Assembly (NCBI RefSeq): GCF_008064635.1
Contig: NZ_VRYZ01000001.1
Span: 620,001 to 684,000 of the forward strand
Source: Parahaliea aestuarii
GTDB taxonomy: Bacteria > Pseudomonadota > Gammaproteobacteria > Pseudomonadales > Halieaceae
Direction: 5' to 3'
DNA length: 64,000 nucleotides
Translations under genes and position numbers: made by a program
Shown here: piece by piece, positions 61,682 through 64,000 of the stretch
Layout of the letters: the number at the start of each line of letters is the position of its first letter
Numbering within the stretch: position 1 is the first letter of the stretch
The notes under the pieces: model-generated
The model's database searches: none
Told to the model about the DNA's origin: nothing
Seen by the model: the letters and a program-made list of their open reading frames with translations, nothing else

Positions 61682-62797
61682 TCAAATCGTCGGTGACTGC
61701 CTCAGCGTCCCCACCACCGCGTGCAAATCCAGCGACTGCGTCTCCCGCTGCACCGTCACATCGATATTGTCCCCCGGCCGCAGCATCGCAATATGGTGCA
61801 TCGTCTGGCGGCCGTCCTGGATCGGTTCGCCGTCGATGTGCGTGATTACATCCCCCAGCCTCACACCCGCCTTCTGTGCCGGGCTGTCCTCCGTGATGGC
61901 TGACACCAGCAGCGCCTGCCCCGTGGGAGTGCCATTGTCGATGCGTCGCACCGGTTCCACACTCACGCCCAGCCAGCCGCGGATCACCTCGCCGTAGTCG
62001 ATCAGATCCTGCATTACGAACACCGCCAGATTCACCGGGATCGCCAGGCTGATACCGATGCCGGTGGGGGAGGCGGCGCGACCCTGGTCGCCGGCCGTGT
62101 AGATCAGGGTGTTGATGCCGAGCAGGCGGCCCTGGGTATCGACCAGGGCGCCACCGGAATTGCCCAGGTGAATGATGGCGTCGGTCTGGATGTAGTCTTC
62201 GTAGGTATTGCGCTGCAGGCCGTAGCGGCCGAGGGCCGAGACAATACCCTGGGTGACCGAGTTGCCGAAGCCCAGCGGGTTGCCGATAGCCAGTACCACA
62301 TCGCCAACCCGGGTGTCTTCCGAGTTGCCGAGTTCCACCGGCTGCAGATGGGGCAGGTCGATCTTCAGTACGGCCAGGTCGGTGGCCGGGTCAGTGCCGA
62401 TCACCCGGGCCTTGGCCAGGCGGCCGTCGTGCAGCAGCACCTGGATGGCGTCCACCTGGCTGATCACGTGGTTATTGGTGAGGATGTGTCCCTCCTCGGT
62501 CATGATGACGCCGGAGCCGAGGGACTGCTCGATGCGCTGACGCTGTTCCCGGGGCGGGTTGAAGCGGTTTGAAAACAGGTCCTCGATGCGCGGGCGGCGC
62601 TGTTCCGGCACCAGCCGGGCGGTGTAGATATTGACCACTGCGGGGCTGGCATTGCGCACTGCAAGGGCGTAGCTGACCGATTCCGGCGCCAGCGGTTCAC
62701 TGTGCCGGGGTGGAAGCACGTAGCGGTCGAGGAACAGCAGGGCCGCGAACAGGCCGGCCAGGGCAGGCCAGGTGATGAATTTCAGGGTGTCTTTCAT
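61682..62797 (-). CDS. degS: Envelope-stress serine protease DegS/AlgW
   Basis: A 371-residue protease. One N-terminal helix (FITWPALAGLFAALLFLDRY) anchors it in the inner membrane, then the trypsin-like domain with His110, Asp140, Ser214, and a single PDZ domain (about 265-355). Architecture and length are DegS/AlgW: it cleaves the anti-sigma factor RseA/MucA. The loop before the serine reads IIHLGNSGG instead of the usual INPGNSGG. ATG 62797 is the start. Confidence 0.93.
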   Translation of the reverse strand: MKDTLKFITWPALAGLFAALLFLDRYVLPPRHSEPLAPESVSYALAVRNASPAVVNIYTARLVPEQRRPRIEDLFSNRFNPPREQRQRIEQSLGSGVIMTEEGHILTNNHVISQVDAIQVLLHDGRLAKARVIGTDPATDLAVLKIDLPHLQPVELGNSEDTRVGDVVLAIGNPLGFGNSVTQGIVSALGRYGLQRNTYEDYIQTDAIIHLGNSGGALVDTQGRLLGINTLIYTAGDQGRAASPTGIGISLAIPVNLAVFVMQDLIDYGEVIRGWLGVSVEPVRRIDNGTPTGQALLVSAITEDSPAQKAGVRLGDVITHIDGEPIQDGRQTMHHIAMLRPGDNIDVTVQRETQSLDLHAVVGTLRQSPTI

Positions 62798-62898
62798 GGT
62801 GTCCGCGTGTGTGGTCAGCGGCCGCATTGTATATGATGCGCCCCTGCACTGTCCTGTCGGGGCAGTGGGTTCGATATCGGAAAGGGAGAGAGCGCTTT

Positions 62899-63657
62899 AT
62901 GCCAGTCAGTCTGCGGGAACTTCAACAGGAGCTGGATCGCCTGCTGCAGCCGCGCCAGTTTCACGACTACTGTCCCAACGGCCTGCAGGTGGAGGGGCGG
63001 CCCCAGGTGCGGCGTCTGGTTACCGGGGTGACGGCCAGCCAGGCGCTGGTAGACGCGGCCATCGACTGGCGGGCGGATGCCATCCTGGTCCATCACGGCT
63101 ACTTCTGGAAGGGCGAAGCCCCGGTGGTCACGGGCATGAAGCGACGCCGCCTCGCTGCGCTACTGGGGGCGGATGTCAGCCTGCTGGCCTACCATCTGCC
63201 GCTGGATGCCCACCCGGAGCTGGGCAACAACGCCTGTCTCGGGCGCTTGCTGGGCATTGAGGAGAGCGAACCGCTGCACCCCGGTGGCGAAGGTGTGGGC
63301 AGCGTGGCGACCCTGGACGAGCCGCTGAGCGCGGGCGACTTTGTCGATCGCCTGCGCGAGCTGGCCGGGCGCGAGCCGCTGCATATCGGCGACCGCGAGC
63401 GCGAAGTGCAGCGGGTGGCCTGGTGTACCGGGGCGGCCCAGGGCTACATCGATGCCGCGCTGGCGGTCCGGGCCGACCTGTACATCACCGGTGAGGCCTC
63501 AGAACAGACGGTTCACACGGCGCGTGAGGAGGGCATCGACTTTATCGCCGCCGGCCACCACGCCACCGAGCGCTACGGGGTGCAGGCGGTGGGTGAGAGC
63601 ATGGCGGAGCGCTTCGACCTGCAGCACCGCTTTATCGACATCGAAAACCCGGTCTGA
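62899..63657 (+). CDS. Nif3-like dinuclear metal centre protein
   Basis: A 252-residue protein of the NIF3/YbgI family. Metal ligands are in ILVHHGYFW (HH), YHLPLDAH and, near the end, ITGEASEQTVHTAREEGIDF and GHHATER. Suggested as GTP cyclohydrolase-1 type 2 in databases, but the function is unsettled. ATG 62899 follows AAAGGGAGAG. Divergent from degS by 101 bp. Confidence 0.93.
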   Translation: MPVSLRELQQELDRLLQPRQFHDYCPNGLQVEGRPQVRRLVTGVTASQALVDAAIDWRADAILVHHGYFWKGEAPVVTGMKRRRLAALLGADVSLLAYHLPLDAHPELGNNACLGRLLGIEESEPLHPGGEGVGSVATLDEPLSAGDFVDRLRELAGREPLHIGDREREVQRVAWCTGAAQGYIDAALAVRADLYITGEASEQTVHTAREEGIDFIAAGHHATERYGVQAVGESMAERFDLQHRFIDIENPV

Positions 63658-63689
63658 GATTGGGTTGTCCGGCCGGCCGCGCCGCGGGG

Positions 63690-64000
63690 TCAGGACTTGC
63701 CTTCTGCCTCGCTCTCGGCTTTCTCGCGCTTGACCCGCTCGAGGCCGAACTCTTCGTTCAGCATGCCTTTTTCTTCGGGGGATGACTTCGGCGCATAGTC
63801 CAGCGGTGGCTGGATGTTGGCCAGGTGGGGAGGGATTTCGGCGTCGTCGCCGGCGCTCTGCAGCCGCTCCAGGGAAATCGGGCCCTGGCCCTGACACAGG
63901 GTGGCGGCGCCGGTGGCCAGGTGGTTGTGCACGTCGCGGTAGCTGTCGGTCAGGTTGTTGAGCAGCTTGGCCGTCTTGGAAAAATGCTCAACCACTTCGT
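63690..64000 (-). CDS. zapG: ZapG (YhcB, DUF1043) C-terminal part, runs off the edge
   Basis: At least 103 C-terminal residues are visible: VEHFSKTAKLLNNLTDSYRDVHNHLATGA is the DUF1043 signature, followed by a disordered polar tail with PPLDYAPK. The N-terminal membrane helix is outside the window. ZapG links division and envelope synthesis in E. coli. Convergent with the Nif3 gene. Confidence 0.85.
   Translation of the reverse strand, partial: EVVEHFSKTAKLLNNLTDSYRDVHNHLATGAATLCQGQGPISLERLQSAGDDAEIPPHLANIQPPLDYAPKSSPEEKGMLNEEFGLERVKREKAESEAEGKS

Overview
The window is about 64 kb of high-GC DNA from a Gram-negative bacterium, most likely a gammaproteobacterium related to the Pseudomonas/Cellvibrionales group. 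The evidence is gene order. The blocks hemA-prfA-prmC-moeB, lolB-ispE-tRNA-Gln-prs-rplY-pth-ychF, gatC-gatA-gatB, mreB-mreC-mreD-maf-rng-yhdP, yrbG-kdsD-kdsC-lptC-lptA-lptB-rpoN-hpf-ptsN-rapZ-ptsO-mgtE-yjgA and ibaG-murA-hisG-hisD are all in the arrangement usual for that group. The taxonomic placement is inference; no rRNA is present.

Layout. Positions 1-2.8 kb hold an unusual repeat lipoprotein that runs off the left edge, a DUF885 protein and tRNA-Met. From 2.8 to 11.07 kb lies a genomic island. The last 35 bp of the tRNA-Met region (2816-2850) recur exactly at 11034-11068, and no integrase is left between them. The island carries three overlapping signalling genes: a three-PAS histidine kinase, a double receiver protein, and a receiver-GAF-GGDEF-EAL protein. 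It also carries a decayed IS91-type transposase and a pair of imperfect 70-bp direct repeats that enclose the cassette. From 11.1 to 19 kb is an accessory stretch: a frameshifted YD-repeat lipoprotein, a DUF2189 membrane protein, a VOC protein, a GST, an amidohydrolase, a voltage-gated-type cation channel and an outer-membrane protein.

From 19 to 64 kb the genes are mostly core. They cover translation and tRNA biology (ychF, pth, rplY, hemA, prfA, prmC, gatCAB, hpf, darP), isoprenoid and outer-membrane lipoprotein assembly (ispE, lolB), cell shape (mreBCD), LPS precursor synthesis and transport (kdsD, kdsC, lptCAB), nitrogen-PTS and sigma-54 regulation (rpoN, ptsN, rapZ, ptsO), peptidoglycan (murA), histidine synthesis (hisG, hisD), and envelope stress proteolysis (degS/algW).

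The most noteworthy signals are: the integrase-less c-di-GMP signalling island in tRNA-Met with 11-bp-phased TGAGACCA repeats beside its left end; mreC with no standard start codon at the homologous N-terminus (an ATA sits there); a lone mlaC where mlaFED and mlaB would be expected; a palindrome around a TTGACA upstream of prs; and a roughly 280-bp-arm inverted repeat between hisD and degS.
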